Under the pieces are notes generated by a model. It made no database searches. It saw only the letters and a list, made by a program, of their open reading frames with translations, and was not told the DNA's origin. A stretch of 64,000 nucleotides of DNA from contig DASZBM010000001.1 of NCBI GenBank assembly GCA_035944135.1, positions 310,001 to 374,000 of the forward strand, read 5' to 3'. Below are positions 1 through 10,255 of the stretch, piece after piece. The first letter of the stretch is position 1; every line of letters starts with the position of its first letter. Source of the DNA: Acidobacteriaceae bacterium. GTDB lineage: Bacteria > Acidobacteriota > Terriglobia > Terriglobales > Acidobacteriaceae. Both the position numbers and the translations under genes were made by a program.

Positions 1-1021
1 GCGTATCCCGCTGCACAGGCTTGAAACCTGCGTCGCGGATGATCCGCCGCAGTTCCTCTTCGGTCGTGCAGTTCGAGGTGCCCGCGGCCCTCACCACGTT
101 CTCTTCGAGCATCACCGACCCGACATCATTGCCACCGAAGCGCAGCCCCATCTGCAGCACCTTCAGGCCCTGCGTGACCCAGCTCGCCTGCACGTTCTCA
201 ATGTTGTCGAGATACATGCGCGAGATCGCCAGCGTCTTCAGATACTCTACCGACGTCGCCTCGTCCCATCCGCGGCCGCCGAGCGCTGTGTTGTTCGGTT
301 GAAAGCTCCACGGGATAAACGCTGTGAACCCGCCGGTCTCTTCCTGCAGATGGCGAACAACCTCGAAGTGGTTCACGCGCTGGTCCATCGTCTCGCCGAC
401 ACCGAACATCATGGTCGCCGTCGTGCGCATGCCCAGCTCGTGTGCCGTGCGATGCACGCTCACCCAGTCCTCGGTCCGGCACTTCAGGCGTGCGATGCGA
501 TGCCGCACCTCGTCGTCCAGAATCTCCGCACCGCCGCCGGGAATTGAATCTAAACCCGCATCGCGCAGCCGCGAGATGGTCGTGCGCAGATCAAGCTCCG
601 AGTACTCTGCGATTGCCAGCACCTCGCTCGCGCTCAAGCAGTGCAGCCAGATCTTCGGGAAACGCTGCTTGATGCCCGTAAACAGCCGCTCAAACCAGTC
701 GATCTTCAGGTCAGGATGGATACCGCCCTGCATCAGCACCCCGGTGCCGCCCATCTCCAGCGTCTCGCGAATCTTGTCGTAGATCGTGTCGAAGTCGAGG
801 ATGTAGCCCTCGGCGGCGAGCTTGCCCTTGAGCGGCCGGTAAAACGCGCAGAAGGTGCAGTACTCCGTGCAGAAGTTCGTATAGTTGATGTTGCGGTCGA
901 TGATGTAGCTGACGACGCCGTCCGGATGCAGCTTGCGCCGTACCGCATCGGCTTCCATGCCGATGCCGATCAAGTCGTCCGAGGCGAAGCAATCTAGCGC
1001 CTGCTGGCGAGTAATGCCCAT
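1..1021 (-). CDS. mqnC: Cyclic dehypoxanthinyl futalosine synthase (partial, 3' end outside window)
   Basis: Radical SAM enzyme of the futalosine route to menaquinone; it converts dehypoxanthine futalosine to the cyclic form. About 340 residues lie in the window, starting at the ATG read from 1021; the C-terminus runs off the left edge. The radical SAM cluster motif is CX3CX2C at C51, C55 and C58 (C-T-E-Y-C-T-F-C), preceded by a D-R-N-I-N-Y-T-N stretch typical of MqnC. A GGGGAE-like glycine segment (PGGGAE) follows near residue 180. No other men or mqn gene is visible next to it. MqnE is the closest alternative, but the N-terminal pattern and the spacing to the cysteines favour MqnC. The function follows from family knowledge. 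Confidence 0.9.
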   Translation of the reverse strand, partial: MGITRQQALDCFASDDLIGIGMEADAVRRKLHPDGVVSYIIDRNINYTNFCTEYCTFCAFYRPLKGKLAAEGYILDFDTIYDKIRETLEMGGTGVLMQGGIHPDLKIDWFERLFTGIKQRFPKIWLHCLSASEVLAIAEYSELDLRTTISRLRDAGLDSIPGGGAEILDDEVRHRIARLKCRTEDWVSVHRTAHELGMRTTATMMFGVGETMDQRVNHFEVVRHLQEETGGFTAFIPWSFQPNNTALGGRGWDEATSVEYLKTLAISRMYLDNIENVQASWVTQGLKVLQMGLRFGGNDVGSVMLEENVVRAAGTSNCTTEEELRRIIRDAGFKPVQRDT

Positions 1022-1227
1022 ATTCTTAGTTTACGCCTTGGAGAGCCGGCCTTTCGAGTGATGAAGTCAAACGCGCTTCATGCCCCATCGCACCCTTGCT
1101 GCCTACAAAAGTTGCAGCGAATGATTCTTGCCTGCGGGTCGCGCGCTTCATACACTCTCGAACGATCTGCCAACTGTGCCGACCGGTGGGCATCGGGCCT
1201 CGATTCGTTCAATTCAAAGGAGCTTGA

Positions 1228-1551
1228 ATGCGCAGATTTCGTTCGATTATTGCAGCCGCTTTGATCCTGCTGAGCTGTCATGTGGCCTTGGCAGGAGCGC
1301 CACTCAAAGGCATTGATGTGAAGCTGGGGAAGAACCCGGGGGGAGGATGCGCCGCTCGCACTACCGACGCCAACGGCCAAGCGGACTTCGGACTCTGGCC
1401 CAAGGGAGACTACACCCTGGAGTTCGCTAAAGCAGCCGCCGGGGAAGCCAGTTACAAAGACCCAGAGGATATGACCACCCGCTACCGGCCTGGGAACAAC
1501 AAGACAACGGCGGCAGATCCCGGGCCAAAACCGCGAAACTGCACGTCGTGA
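1228..1551 (+). CDS. Small secreted protein, 5' part of an apparently frameshifted gene
   Basis: The ATG is preceded by AAGGAG at 1217-1222, five bases away. The first 23 or so residues form a signal peptide (basic start, hydrophobic core, A-L-A-G). The mature part has a short beta-rich segment with [10 protein letters not shown] and [12 protein letters not shown], similar to carboxypeptidase-regulatory-like folds. The frame stops at 1549-1551, but good coding sequence continues in the -1 frame to 1679. Residues after about 75 are less protein-like, so the true product probably leaves this frame before the stop. The family is not identified; the resemblance to a regulatory-like fold is inference. 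Confidence 0.6.
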   Translation: MRRFRSIIAAALILLSCHVALAGAPLKGIDVKLGKNPGGGCAARTTDANGQADFGLWPKGDYTLEFAKAAAGEASYKDPEDMTTRYRPGNNKTTAADPGPKPRNCTS

Positions 1552-1679
1552 TTCTCGGATCGACCTCGGGCCGCATCGAGCGGGAAATCGACCTGGTACC
1601 CTCCACCGCTCGCGTCGCGCCCGTTAGCATCTCGTTGAGTGGCAAGGAAGAGCTGAAGGTGGTTATTACGGCGCAGTAA
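1533..1679 (+). pseudogene. Out-of-frame 3' part of the preceding secreted-protein gene
   Basis: In the frame one base behind the upstream reading frame, the sequence encodes about 47 residues, including [16 protein letters not shown] and a final L-S-G-K-E-E-L-K-V-V-I-T-A-Q before TAA at 1677-1679. The alternating hydrophobic pattern fits the beta-sandwich character of the 5' part. The switch must occur between about 1450 and 1545. No classical X-XXY-YYZ slippery heptamer is in register there, so a one-base indel (true mutation or sequence error) is likelier than programmed frameshifting. Confidence 0.55.
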
Positions 1680-1688
1680 CCCGGCTGC

Positions 1689-2393
1689 CTACGCCGTAAC
1701 CAGCGAACCTAGCTTTTCGCCCTGCACAACGCGCACAATGTTTCCCATCTCGCGCATCGAGAAGATGATCATCGGCAGGTTGTTGTCCTTGCACAGCGAC
1801 ACCGCAGTCGTGTCCATCACGCGCAGACCCAGCTTGATGATCTCCATGTAGGTAATGGTTTCGAACTTTGTCGCGTCGGCGACCTTCTTGGGGTCTGCGG
1901 TGTAGATGCCTTCGACGCTGGTCGCCTTCAGCAGCACGTCCGCGCCAATTTCCATCGCACGCAGCGCCGCGGCGGTGTCCGTCGAGAAGTACGGATTGCC
2001 CGTACCGCCGGCGAAGATCACCACGCGCCCTTTATCCAGGTGACGAATCGCGCGCCGCCGAATGTACGGCTCCGCGACCTCATGCATCTCGATCGCGCTC
2101 ATTACTCGCGCATAGAGGCCGGTCTTCTCAATCGCATCCTGCAACGCGATCGCATTGATCACGGTCGATAGCATGCCCATGTGGTCGGCCGCCACGCGAT
2201 CCATATGAATCGCCTGCTCCGACACGCCACGAAAGAAATTTCCTCCGCCGACGACGATGGCTATCTGGCACCCGGTGCGCGCCACCTGCGCAATCTCCGC
2301 GGCGATCTCGTGGATAAATACAGCATCGACGCCGAACCCCCGGCCCGCGGCCAGGGCTTCGCCCGAGATCTTCAGAAGAACACGCTTATACAT
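1689..2393 (-). CDS. pyrH: UMP kinase
   Basis: Phosphorylates UMP to UDP in pyrimidine nucleotide synthesis; the bacterial enzyme is a hexamer of the amino-acid-kinase fold. The 234 residues match the usual length. Visible signatures are the N-terminal [11 protein letters not shown], the [10 protein letters not shown] nucleotide/UMP loop, [11 protein letters not shown], the [15 protein letters not shown] region and the [11 protein letters not shown] segment. It is the last gene of a minus-strand run that begins with the RecQ-like helicase. In many bacteria pyrH directly follows tsf; here tsf lies about 17 kb away on the same strand, and frr is not beside it. Confidence 0.97.
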   Translation of the reverse strand: MYKRVLLKISGEALAAGRGFGVDAVFIHEIAAEIAQVARTGCQIAIVVGGGNFFRGVSEQAIHMDRVAADHMGMLSTVINAIALQDAIEKTGLYARVMSAIEMHEVAEPYIRRRAIRHLDKGRVVIFAGGTGNPYFSTDTAAALRAMEIGADVLLKATSVEGIYTADPKKVADATKFETITYMEIIKLGLRVMDTTAVSLCKDNNLPMIIFSMREMGNIVRVVQGEKLGSLVTA

Positions 2394-2424
2394 GGCTGCT
2401 TCAAGTGTACAAGGTGAGCGGAAG

Positions 2425-4101
2425 TCAGGAGCCTGAATGCTCTGGCCTCCGGCAAATACGAAGCCAGCTCATCGGCGAGAGCGCGCACCGCCAGGCGTCA
2501 GTTTCTCCGGGATCAGGCAAAAGCAGCGGATCAGGTTCTGTCGAAGCAGAACGGTAGTTCTGATCGATCGCCACGAAGTCCACCTGCCCGAGAAGCTTGT
2601 TTCGCAGCGCGCTGTCTCTTGTGAGCTGCTCACGAAGAAGCGAAGGGAACTCCAGCGTCTCGGGTGACAACTCCGTTGACGGCAATGCAGGCGTGGCCCC
2701 AAGCGGGATTATCGCAAGATCCAGCCAGGGAGTATTAGCGAGTACGGCATTGTCGTGCCGGAGCACGTCAAATGCAATTCCGGTCAGCGGGTCAAACGAA
2801 AGCCCGGAATGCACATCAGCAGGGCGAGGGTCGTTCAGCACCAGCACAAGCTGTCCGGGTTTCGCGGCGATCGGCCCACGGAACTGATCGACCGCCGCCA
2901 TCATCTTTGCCGCCGGCAAGACCTTTTCGATTGCTGTGCACAGAATGACAATCTGCGCACACAGAACAAACCCAACAATGAGCAGGGGGCTTGCACGCCG
3001 TTTGAAGACGTAGGCGCTGGCTGCGAAGAGTGGAAGCAGCCAGACAATAAGGAGCAGCCGGTCTGCGAAGAAATGCGAAGCGTTCAGGTCGTGCGGAACG
3101 AGCGGTAGAACTACGATTGCGAGCACGCTCAGAATTAACGCTATGTGCGCCGCATTCCGGCGGTTCTCTCTGCGGTCTCGAAGCCATTGAAGCGTGGCCA
3201 GTGCCAACGGAACAACAATCGCCAATGCAAGAATGACCCTGTACGCCCGAGGGCCGAATCCCGGACCTAACAGAAACGCGAGGCCTTTTTCCGCAGCATA
3301 TCCCTTTGCGCTTTGATAGACCTGCACCGCGAAACTGCCCGCAGGGGATGCGACAGCAGTCTGTGAAAGAGGATGGCTGTTCGTGAAGAGCTTCACATAA
3401 ACGAGCGTTAACGCCGAAGGTAGAAAGGTGAATAGATCCCGCCGAAAGCCAACATTCAAGGCCCTGCCGGACCGAAAATGAGCAATGATTCGCAGGGCAA
3501 GATCAAGCCCCGCAATCCCAAGCAGAGCGAGCAGCGGAACCGGATGTGTGAACATCGCAAGGACCGCAAGCAGAACGAATCCGATTCGGCGCCAGAGGTC
3601 CGCACCTCGAAAGCGCAACCACAAGCCGATTGCCCAGAACACAAACGAGAGCGACAGGCAGAAGTTCACAAAGCCCATCGCAAGCGGCCAGTTGAGCAAA
3701 AGGAGCGTGACCAGCAATGTCATCTCGTCGGCTGAAGGCCCAAGCGCGCGTGCCAGGTAGCGGGACCCGAATACGAACGAGACCACATACCCACACAGGA
3801 TCAGGCGGTCGGCGACGAGAAGCGGTACGAATTTCGAAAACCCGAGCAGCGCGTAATAGTAAAGCGCGTACGGCGGCAGAATATGTTTGATGATGTAGTA
3901 GCGCGAGTACACCGACGGCTGATGCGAGAGCAATTGCCCCAGAATGTTGGTGTAGTAAAGGTGCATCGGGCCATCCTGAGAGGGCCATGCAGGAAGACAG
4001 AGAAACCAGGCGATGTATGCGGCGACAACGAGAAGAATCGCGACCTTTTTCACATCCAGCTTTTCAGGTGCGCTTCTTCCATTCTGAGTTTCCGCGGCCA
4101 T
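2425..4101 (-). CDS. Multi-pass membrane protein, GT-C glycosyltransferase-like
   Basis: 558 residues with roughly ten to twelve hydrophobic segments spread over the first 400, followed by a soluble C-terminal part of about 150 residues. An acidic P-S-Q-D-G-P-M-H segment sits in the first external loop after the first membrane helix, the place where GT-C enzymes carry their catalytic Asp. It starts five bases after the stop of the upstream GT-C gene, so translation is probably coupled. The close spacing to a DPM-type GT2 suggests it uses polyprenyl-phosphate sugars in envelope glycan assembly. No exact family is recognised; the role is inferred from topology and neighbours. Confidence 0.7.
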   Translation of the reverse strand: MAAETQNGRSAPEKLDVKKVAILLVVAAYIAWFLCLPAWPSQDGPMHLYYTNILGQLLSHQPSVYSRYYIIKHILPPYALYYYALLGFSKFVPLLVADRLILCGYVVSFVFGSRYLARALGPSADEMTLLVTLLLLNWPLAMGFVNFCLSLSFVFWAIGLWLRFRGADLWRRIGFVLLAVLAMFTHPVPLLALLGIAGLDLALRIIAHFRSGRALNVGFRRDLFTFLPSALTLVYVKLFTNSHPLSQTAVASPAGSFAVQVYQSAKGYAAEKGLAFLLGPGFGPRAYRVILALAIVVPLALATLQWLRDRRENRRNAAHIALILSVLAIVVLPLVPHDLNASHFFADRLLLIVWLLPLFAASAYVFKRRASPLLIVGFVLCAQIVILCTAIEKVLPAAKMMAAVDQFRGPIAAKPGQLVLVLNDPRPADVHSGLSFDPLTGIAFDVLRHDNAVLANTPWLDLAIIPLGATPALPSTELSPETLEFPSLLREQLTRDSALRNKLLGQVDFVAIDQNYRSASTEPDPLLLPDPGETDAWRCALSPMSWLRICRRPEHSGS

Positions 4102-4105
4102 CTCG

Positions 4106-5749
4106 TCAACGCCCGCCTATGTTCGCTCGTGCGGCAAGGTCTGGCGCAGAAGCGTTGATCGCCACGACACCTTCCGGGAGAGTCTCTGTGAACGCTGCGA
4201 ATCGGGTGCGAAGGTCCGCTGCCGGTTCCAGCGGCGTGGCATAGAACTGAATGCAGCTATCGGGCAGCATGACCGGACGGTTGATGATGCAAATCGCGCC
4301 GACGCGAGTCCAATCGTTCGGCACGGCTGGAAACCATGAACGGAAAATCATCACGGCGCCGATGTGATGCTCTTCGGTGATGGCATCCAGCCACTGCGGG
4401 CTTTTGTTGGCCTGCTTGGCGGCCTCCACAGAACCCAGTCCCATCAGATCGAGCACATACTGATTCGGGTGCCGCCCGTAACTCACGAGACCCAGGTCAT
4501 TGATCGCAACATTGCCCTCATAGAACTGATCCGCAAACCGGTGCATCTGGAATTGCAATAAGTAGGTGTCCCGTGAGCCTTCAATTGTCGTGCGCCAAGC
4601 CTCAATATATGGCCCGGCAACCGCCAGCAGTCCCAGCGCGAACCATCCCAGAAGCATCCGGGGTCGCTCGTGTAGAACGTAAAGCACGATCAGCGTGCTG
4701 AACAGTACGACGTAGACTTCGTACCGGTGGAACCACCCAAATCGGCCAATTGCCAGATGAAGCCCTGCCGCCAGGGCCGATCCTGCGAGCGCGAATCGCC
4801 GCGCTCTGTCCGGCTCACCCCAGGCGAGTCCCGCGAGCGTGAGAAATAGCAGAATCAGGATCGTGTGATCCGGTACCAGAACTGCTTTCGCAGTGTCCTT
4901 GAAAGACAGAAGAAGGTGGGACAGCGCGCCGGGGCTTGTGCCCTGGGCTCCTCCCTTGATCAGCACTGAGGTCGGCAGCGCTGGAAGCCCAAGATGCATT
5001 AGAAAACCCGAGAACACGACGAGGGGAACGATGCTCGCCGCGAACACGAGCACTGCCTTCTTGACCTCTGACCTTCCGTAAAGCGCGATCGCAAGCGCCA
5101 GCGTCAGTCCGACGCTCTCGTACCGCACCGCTGGTGCGAGCACGGCCGCAACGAGAATCCATAGCCCAACCTCGCGATGCTGAATGCAGCGGATCACGCC
5201 CAGCGCCACAACCCCTGCAAGAAACACCTGCAGAGTATGTTCCATGCCAAGAAACGTAAGTCCGACCAGGTTACCTATAAATATGAGGAACAGAATCGAG
5301 ACCGAGCGCCTGAGACTTTCATCGCGCGAGGCCTCTCGCGAAGGCCATCCACTCACGGCAAATCCCAGAAGCACGGCAGTAGCAATGCCTGCGATCACGT
5401 TCAAGACAAGCGCAGCGATCGGCCCCCAGCTCTTTCCCGCGAAAGGAACCAGCAAAAGCGGCCATAGAATGCTGGAGGATGGCGACGCAGCTTCGCCCGC
5501 ATTGATTCCGTAGAACCCATGGCTTATGGACTTCGCCAAGGCCAGATGGATGTATGGGTCGTCGAGCGCGAAGAAGAAATGATGATCGTTCGCCGCGCGA
5601 ATGCGTACGAACATGACGACCGTAAATGCCAGGTAAAGAAGAACAGATAAAGCGACGAGTAGACCTCGTCCAGGCCGCCCAGCGAGGCCATCACCCCTCG
5701 TCTTAGCGGTCATATCGGCCAGTTTACTACGGCCATTGCTGCGCAACAT
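4106..5749 (-). CDS. Multi-pass membrane protein, GT-C glycosyltransferase-like
   Basis: About 547 residues from the ATG at 5749. The frame stays open to a GTG at 5785 that would overlap the upstream gene, and another ATG lies at 5713; none has a strong ribosome-binding site, so the start is uncertain. After the first membrane helix comes A-L-D-D-P-Y-I-H-L-A-L-A-K, the paired-acid loop typical of GT-C mannosyl- and arabinosyltransferase-like proteins. About ten further hydrophobic segments follow, then a soluble C-terminal domain of about 150 residues. It lies between a DPM-like GT2 and a second GT-C gene. Donor and acceptor cannot be read from sequence. Confidence 0.72.
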   Translation of the reverse strand: MLRSNGRSKLADMTAKTRGDGLAGRPGRGLLVALSVLLYLAFTVVMFVRIRAANDHHFFFALDDPYIHLALAKSISHGFYGINAGEAASPSSSILWPLLLVPFAGKSWGPIAALVLNVIAGIATAVLLGFAVSGWPSREASRDESLRRSVSILFLIFIGNLVGLTFLGMEHTLQVFLAGVVALGVIRCIQHREVGLWILVAAVLAPAVRYESVGLTLALAIALYGRSEVKKAVLVFAASIVPLVVFSGFLMHLGLPALPTSVLIKGGAQGTSPGALSHLLLSFKDTAKAVLVPDHTILILLFLTLAGLAWGEPDRARRFALAGSALAAGLHLAIGRFGWFHRYEVYVVLFSTLIVLYVLHERPRMLLGWFALGLLAVAGPYIEAWRTTIEGSRDTYLLQFQMHRFADQFYEGNVAINDLGLVSYGRHPNQYVLDLMGLGSVEAAKQANKSPQWLDAITEEHHIGAVMIFRSWFPAVPNDWTRVGAICIINRPVMLPDSCIQFYATPLEPAADLRTRFAAFTETLPEGVVAINASAPDLAARANIGGR

Positions 5750-5756
5750 GAATGCT

Positions 5757-6698
5757 TCACTCACGCTCTGCGCGCCGAATCTCACGCTGAATGAATAGTG
5801 GGCGCTGCTTCGATTCCGTATAGATACGCCCGATGTACTCGCCCAGAATGCCTAGACAAAGCATCTGCACTCCGGCCATGAACAGAATACCGATGAAGGT
5901 CATCGCCCATCCGCGAACCCAAGAATGCGTCAGCAGCCGCACGCACAGCGTGTAGACAATACCGACGAAAGCCGCGCCGGCCGAAACAAATCCCAACGCA
6001 GTAACAAGCCGCAGCGGCACGACGGAAAAGCTGACGATTCCATCCAGTGCAAGCCCGATCATCTTCCGCAGTGGATACTTTGTCTCCCCTGCGAAGCGCG
6101 GAGCGCGTTGATACGGCACTCCAACCTGCGGGAACCCGATCCAACTCCACATTCCTCGCAGCAGGCGATGGCGCTCCGGCATGTTCAGAAAGACATCCAC
6201 CACCACGCGGTCGATCAGCCGGAAGTCACCCGTGTCCAGCGGAATGTCCACGTCCGACAGCGAATTGATGAGCCAATAGAATGCCTTCGCAGTCCACAGC
6301 TTGAACGTGGTCTCGCCGTCCCGCGTCTGCCGAATCCCATACACGACCTTGTACCCGGAGCGCCACAGCGCCACCATCTCCGGAATCAGCTCCGGAGGGT
6401 CCTGCAGATCGGCGTCGATGATCACCACCGCCTCACCGAGCGACGCACTCAGCCCGGCAGTGACCGCCGGCTGGTGTCCGAAGTTTCGCGACAGCCGCAC
6501 CATCACTGTGTGCGGATCACCTGCTTGAATCTGTTCCAGCAGGTGCACAGTCTCGTCACGCGAGCCGTCGTCCACGTAAACAATCTCGTAGCTCTCGTTC
6601 AGAGACCTCAGCACGTCGCTCAACCGCGCATGGCAGGCTTGAATGCTCTCCTGCTCGTTGTAGCAGGGAACGATAACACTGAGAGTAGGCGCGGGCAT
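5757..6698 (-). CDS. Polyprenyl-phosphate glycosyltransferase, GT2 (GtrB/DPM1-like)
   Basis: 313 residues. The N-terminal GT-A domain carries V-I-V-P-C-Y-N-E at residues 8-15, a V-D-D-G-S motif, R-N-F-G-H-Q and the metal-binding D-A-D-L-Q-D-P-P, all hallmarks of dolichol/undecaprenyl-phosphate sugar transferases. The C-terminal 80 residues hold two hydrophobic helices, as in GtrB and ArnC-like members. By family, it would transfer a hexose from a nucleotide sugar to undecaprenyl phosphate on the cytoplasmic face. It is flanked on both sides by GT-C-type membrane proteins that would use such a lipid-linked donor, a coherent functional unit. The sugar is unknown. Confidence 0.9.
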   Translation of the reverse strand: MPAPTLSVIVPCYNEQESIQACHARLSDVLRSLNESYEIVYVDDGSRDETVHLLEQIQAGDPHTVMVRLSRNFGHQPAVTAGLSASLGEAVVIIDADLQDPPELIPEMVALWRSGYKVVYGIRQTRDGETTFKLWTAKAFYWLINSLSDVDIPLDTGDFRLIDRVVVDVFLNMPERHRLLRGMWSWIGFPQVGVPYQRAPRFAGETKYPLRKMIGLALDGIVSFSVVPLRLVTALGFVSAGAAFVGIVYTLCVRLLTHSWVRGWAMTFIGILFMAGVQMLCLGILGEYIGRIYTESKQRPLFIQREIRRAERE

Positions 6699-6734
6699 GA
6701 GTGTTGCCGTAAGAGTACAGCAGGAGCTTCGACC

Positions 6735-8306
6735 TTACCGGCTTCCTCCTCCTTCAGCAATCGACGGCGCTGTATCGCCGGGTTTCGTGAGCGTCAGACG
6801 ATAAAAGTAAAAGTTCTCTGCAATGTCTTCCGCCGGATCGAAGCTCGCCATTGGCTGAACCCTGAAACCCTCCTGCTCCAGCCCGTTCTTCTCATCATCT
6901 TTCATCGGGTGTACCAGCATGAAGAGCAGCGGCTGATCGTGGTAGTAGTGCTCTGCCTGCAGAATGCGCGCCGGCGCATCTGCATCCGTGTAGTGGTCCC
7001 GCCTCGACGAAAACAGAAGGTAGGTATCCACGCACGAGCACTCGATCATATACACGGGCCGATGTAGATATTCAGCCACCGATATGGCGCTTGTATCTTC
7101 TTCCGCAACGAAAGGCATCTGCTCCAGATGGTCGCGAACGATCCACTCCGCCGCTGCCTTGTCGTATGAAAACGGCCGCTCCCAGCTCGCAATCAGCACC
7201 CATATGCTGGAAAGCGCAGAGATGACCAGCAGCAGATACACCGGCCACGGCAACAAGGCAGAGGGCTGCTCCGCACGCACAATCCATGCCGCTGCGACAA
7301 ATACAAGAAACACGATGCCGAAGTGCCTTTCCGATCCCGGATAGATCAGATGGGCTAACAGCGTGCCCGCCGCGACCGTTGCCCCAATCATCAGCAGCAG
7401 GTTCCATCTGCCGCGAAACGCCCAATACAGCATCGCCAGAACCAGCAGCATCGGAATGCTGTATCGCAGCAGATTGCCATGCAGCCACGGGTTCCAGAAG
7501 AAATGGCTGCGCGGACTCTTCACCGGAAAAAACGGCAGAACCGTATAACGGAGAAATGCCTCGTATAAATGAGACATATCCTTCGCCTCTGCAAAGGGCC
7601 GTCCGGTTGTCCGCCAGCTGATGTCCTTCGCAGGCTTGGCCGACCAGACAGCAAATGCCGTGATCGCGGCATAGACCCCGAGCGCAATCTGCGCAGTTCT
7701 TCGGCTGAAGTACAGCCTGCCACTCCTGTACATCGCTGCGGCGTACTCCAGAATTAGCGCCAGCGAAAGAATGATGCCGATCGTATCCACACTGGCCATC
7801 ACTCCGAGCAGCAACGCGCTCATGACCGGCGAATCCCGATGACTCGTGCGCCAGTACAGGTAGATGACGAACGCCAGCAGCATCACGCCGTACATGCGCG
7901 ACAGCACCGTGTATTCAAACACGAAGAAGTAGCCGGCCAGGATCAGCGCCTTCTCCCATCGCCGGAACGGAGATCGAAGCGCGACAAACAAAATGATCGC
8001 CGTGCTGACGATGCCTTCCACAAACTTCAGCACCAGCACCGACTGCGTAAAGCGCGACGGCACCCAGAGAATCATGTACCAGAGCCACGGATGGCCCTCA
8101 TGATGGATATGCCAGAACAGCGACGGGATCGTCGGGCTGGCCCATACGATTCCAAGGGCGTTCAGTTCATCGCGCCAGAGAACGTGATGCACCAGCTGAA
8201 CATAAAGCAGTACAAGGAACGGCAAAGCCACCAGAAGATCGCGTGCGGAGGAGCCCACACCTTGGGGCCTCTCGGTCCGCGCATGTACGTCAACGCTCGT
8301 TGCCAT
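6735..8306 (-). CDS. Multi-pass membrane protein, GT-C glycosyltransferase-like
   Basis: 523 residues with about ten hydrophobic segments in the first 380 and a soluble C-terminal portion. After the first membrane helix there is V-L-W-R-D-E-L-N-A-L, then H-H-E-G-H-P-W-L-W-Y, acidic and aromatic external loops placed where GT-C catalytic and lipid-binding residues normally sit. It begins 28 bases after the stop of the RecQ-like gene and ends 36 bases before the GT2 gene, all on the minus strand. Likely role: extracytoplasmic sugar transfer from a polyprenyl-phosphate donor made by the adjacent GT2. This is inferred, not shown by a diagnostic motif. Confidence 0.7.
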   Translation of the reverse strand: MATSVDVHARTERPQGVGSSARDLLVALPFLVLLYVQLVHHVLWRDELNALGIVWASPTIPSLFWHIHHEGHPWLWYMILWVPSRFTQSVLVLKFVEGIVSTAIILFVALRSPFRRWEKALILAGYFFVFEYTVLSRMYGVMLLAFVIYLYWRTSHRDSPVMSALLLGVMASVDTIGIILSLALILEYAAAMYRSGRLYFSRRTAQIALGVYAAITAFAVWSAKPAKDISWRTTGRPFAEAKDMSHLYEAFLRYTVLPFFPVKSPRSHFFWNPWLHGNLLRYSIPMLLVLAMLYWAFRGRWNLLLMIGATVAAGTLLAHLIYPGSERHFGIVFLVFVAAAWIVRAEQPSALLPWPVYLLLVISALSSIWVLIASWERPFSYDKAAAEWIVRDHLEQMPFVAEEDTSAISVAEYLHRPVYMIECSCVDTYLLFSSRRDHYTDADAPARILQAEHYYHDQPLLFMLVHPMKDDEKNGLEQEGFRVQPMASFDPAEDIAENFYFYRLTLTKPGDTAPSIAEGGGSR

Positions 8307-8334
8307 TCTTCAAAATGTTAGCAGCACCGCATTC

Positions 8335-10128
8335 CTATCCTGCCGCACGCAGGAAGTCCGTATGCACGCGGCGGTCGCCGGCCTTTGGAAAGTGCACCAA
8401 TGCCGCCGCGCCGAGCACATCGCGTATTCGCCCCATCCCGAAGCTTTTATGCCGCACGCGGTCGCCGGCCGCAAACTTCGCCTGCTGGGCCTGCGGCAGT
8501 GTCTCGGGCGCCGTGGTCCGAATCTCGCCATGCATCGACTCGATGACCGTCACTCCATTACCGTTTGCGGGATTCGGCGATTCCTCCTTGATCCGCTTCT
8601 TGCGCGATCGCCGCGGCTTGGCCTCCGTGAGGTCTGCATCCGCATTCAATCCGCGGGCGCAGTTGTCGCAGCGGCCACAAGGTTCTCCCGCATCCTCGCC
8701 AAAGTACGTTCGCAGAATCTGCGTCCGGCAGGTCACCGCCTGCGCGTATCGCATCATCTCCGCCAGCCGCTCCTTATCGCGGCTCGCGCGATCCGTGTAG
8801 TCACTGAGCAGTAATCCAATCTCTGCATCCGAGATCGGCTCGGTTCGCTTCAGCATGTAACCGCTTCGCCCGCGGCGGACCACTCCCGCCTCACGCAGCA
8901 GGTAAAGAATCACCTGCGTGCGCCGGCGGCCCGTCTGCGAAAATTCCGCGATACTTGCCAGCGACAACGGCACCGCATTTAGCGTGTTGAGCACAGCGCG
9001 AACCTCTTCTGCCTTCGGATAGCGTCCGCGCATGAAGAAGTTCTGAATGCGCTTATCTTCCAGCCGGTATAGCAGAATCGCGCGCGAGGGCAGTCCATCG
9101 CGGCCCGCGCGACCTGCCTCCTGCGCGTACGTCTCCAGCGAATCCGGAAACTCGAAGTGATACACAAAGCGAATGTCCGGCTTATCTATTCCAAGCCCGA
9201 ACGCCTTCGTCGCAATCATCACGCGGTGCTCGCCGGCCATGAACTCCGCCTGGATGCGCTCCCGCTCGCGCGCCGGCATTCGTCCGTGATATCGACCGAC
9301 CGCAATCCCGTGATCTTTCAGCCAATCATGCAGCTCGTTCGCAGACCGGATACTCGCCGTGTAGATGATGCCGCTGCCCTTCTCCTCTTCCAACAATGAG
9401 CCGACCCGAGCCAACTTGGCATCGAGGTTCACCGTCGGATGCACCGCCAGGAAGAGATTCGCGCGCTCCGTTCCGGTGTTCACAATCACCGGCTCGTTTG
9501 CATTGAGCCGCTCCAGGATCTCCTGCGCCACCTCTTCCGTCGCCGTCGCCGTCAACGCCAGCACCGGCGGATTCCCCAGCGCTTCGCGCGCGTAGCCCAG
9601 CCCGAGATATGCCGGACGAAAATCATGTCCCCATTGCGAAATGCAATGCGCCTCATCCACGACAAACAGCGACACGCCACCCGCCCTCAGCGAATCCAGA
9701 AACTCACGATTCTCTAGCCGCTCCGGCGTTACGTAGATGAGCTGCGCGGTGCCCTCATCAATCGCCTCGGTGGCCGCTTCGGCTTCTGTGATCGTGAGGG
9801 TCGAGTCAATCTTCTGCACTGCAATCGCGGCGTCGACAGCCTTCTCCTGCTGGTCCTGCATCAGCGCAATCAGCGGCGAAACAACAACAACCGACTTCGG
9901 AAGAAACAACGCCGGCAGTTGATAGGTGAGCGACTTCCCCGCTCCCGTCGGCAGAATACCCAGCACATCCCGGCCATTGAAAACCGCTTCGAGTATCTCG
10001 CGCTGTCCGGGCCGGAAGCCTCGAATGCCGAAGCGCTGACGAGCCTCACGTATGATCGCCGGCCACGGAATCGAGGCTGGGGACCGCTTACTCTTTGACT
10101 TGCCTGGAACCGTCGCGACTGCTGGCAT
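8335..10128 (-). CDS. RecQ-like ATP-dependent DNA helicase
   Basis: 597 residues. Superfamily 2 motifs are clear: Walker A T-G-A-G-K-S at 61-66, the DEAH box at 158-161 within [14 protein letters not shown] (the aromatic-rich RecQ loop), T-A-T-A-T, and motif [13 protein letters not shown] Zn-binding C-G-R-C-D-N-C cluster follows in the RQC-like region. The usual HRDC domain is absent; instead the last 50 residues ([12 protein letters not shown]) resemble the Tudor-like C-terminal tail of UvrD/PcrA helicases. It heads the minus-strand run of glycosyltransferase genes, a surprising neighbourhood, so co-transcription may be incidental. recQ proper and a RecQ paralogue cannot be told apart here. 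Confidence 0.9.
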   Translation of the reverse strand: MPAVATVPGKSKSKRSPASIPWPAIIREARQRFGIRGFRPGQREILEAVFNGRDVLGILPTGAGKSLTYQLPALFLPKSVVVVSPLIALMQDQQEKAVDAAIAVQKIDSTLTITEAEAATEAIDEGTAQLIYVTPERLENREFLDSLRAGGVSLFVVDEAHCISQWGHDFRPAYLGLGYAREALGNPPVLALTATATEEVAQEILERLNANEPVIVNTGTERANLFLAVHPTVNLDAKLARVGSLLEEEKGSGIIYTASIRSANELHDWLKDHGIAVGRYHGRMPARERERIQAEFMAGEHRVMIATKAFGLGIDKPDIRFVYHFEFPDSLETYAQEAGRAGRDGLPSRAILLYRLEDKRIQNFFMRGRYPKAEEVRAVLNTLNAVPLSLASIAEFSQTGRRRTQVILYLLREAGVVRRGRSGYMLKRTEPISDAEIGLLLSDYTDRASRDKERLAEMMRYAQAVTCRTQILRTYFGEDAGEPCGRCDNCARGLNADADLTEAKPRRSRKKRIKEESPNPANGNGVTVIESMHGEIRTTAPETLPQAQQAKFAAGDRVRHKSFGMGRIRDVLGAAALVHFPKAGDRRVHTDFLRAAG

Positions 10129-10255
10129 TCAGGTGTTGCTCTCCAGCCACAGTTGGATGCAGAACGCCTTCCCGGGAACTTCAGAGCCCTGTTGGGCGTA
10201 GCATTAGAGCCAACTCAACTGTGACGAGTGTGCGCAAACTGGAAAGGATGACTGT

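Noticed and set aside
1500-1550. Programmed -1 frameshift site in the small secreted-protein gene
   Set aside because: The A-rich stretch is not in the X-XXY-YYZ register and there is no clear downstream stimulatory structure.
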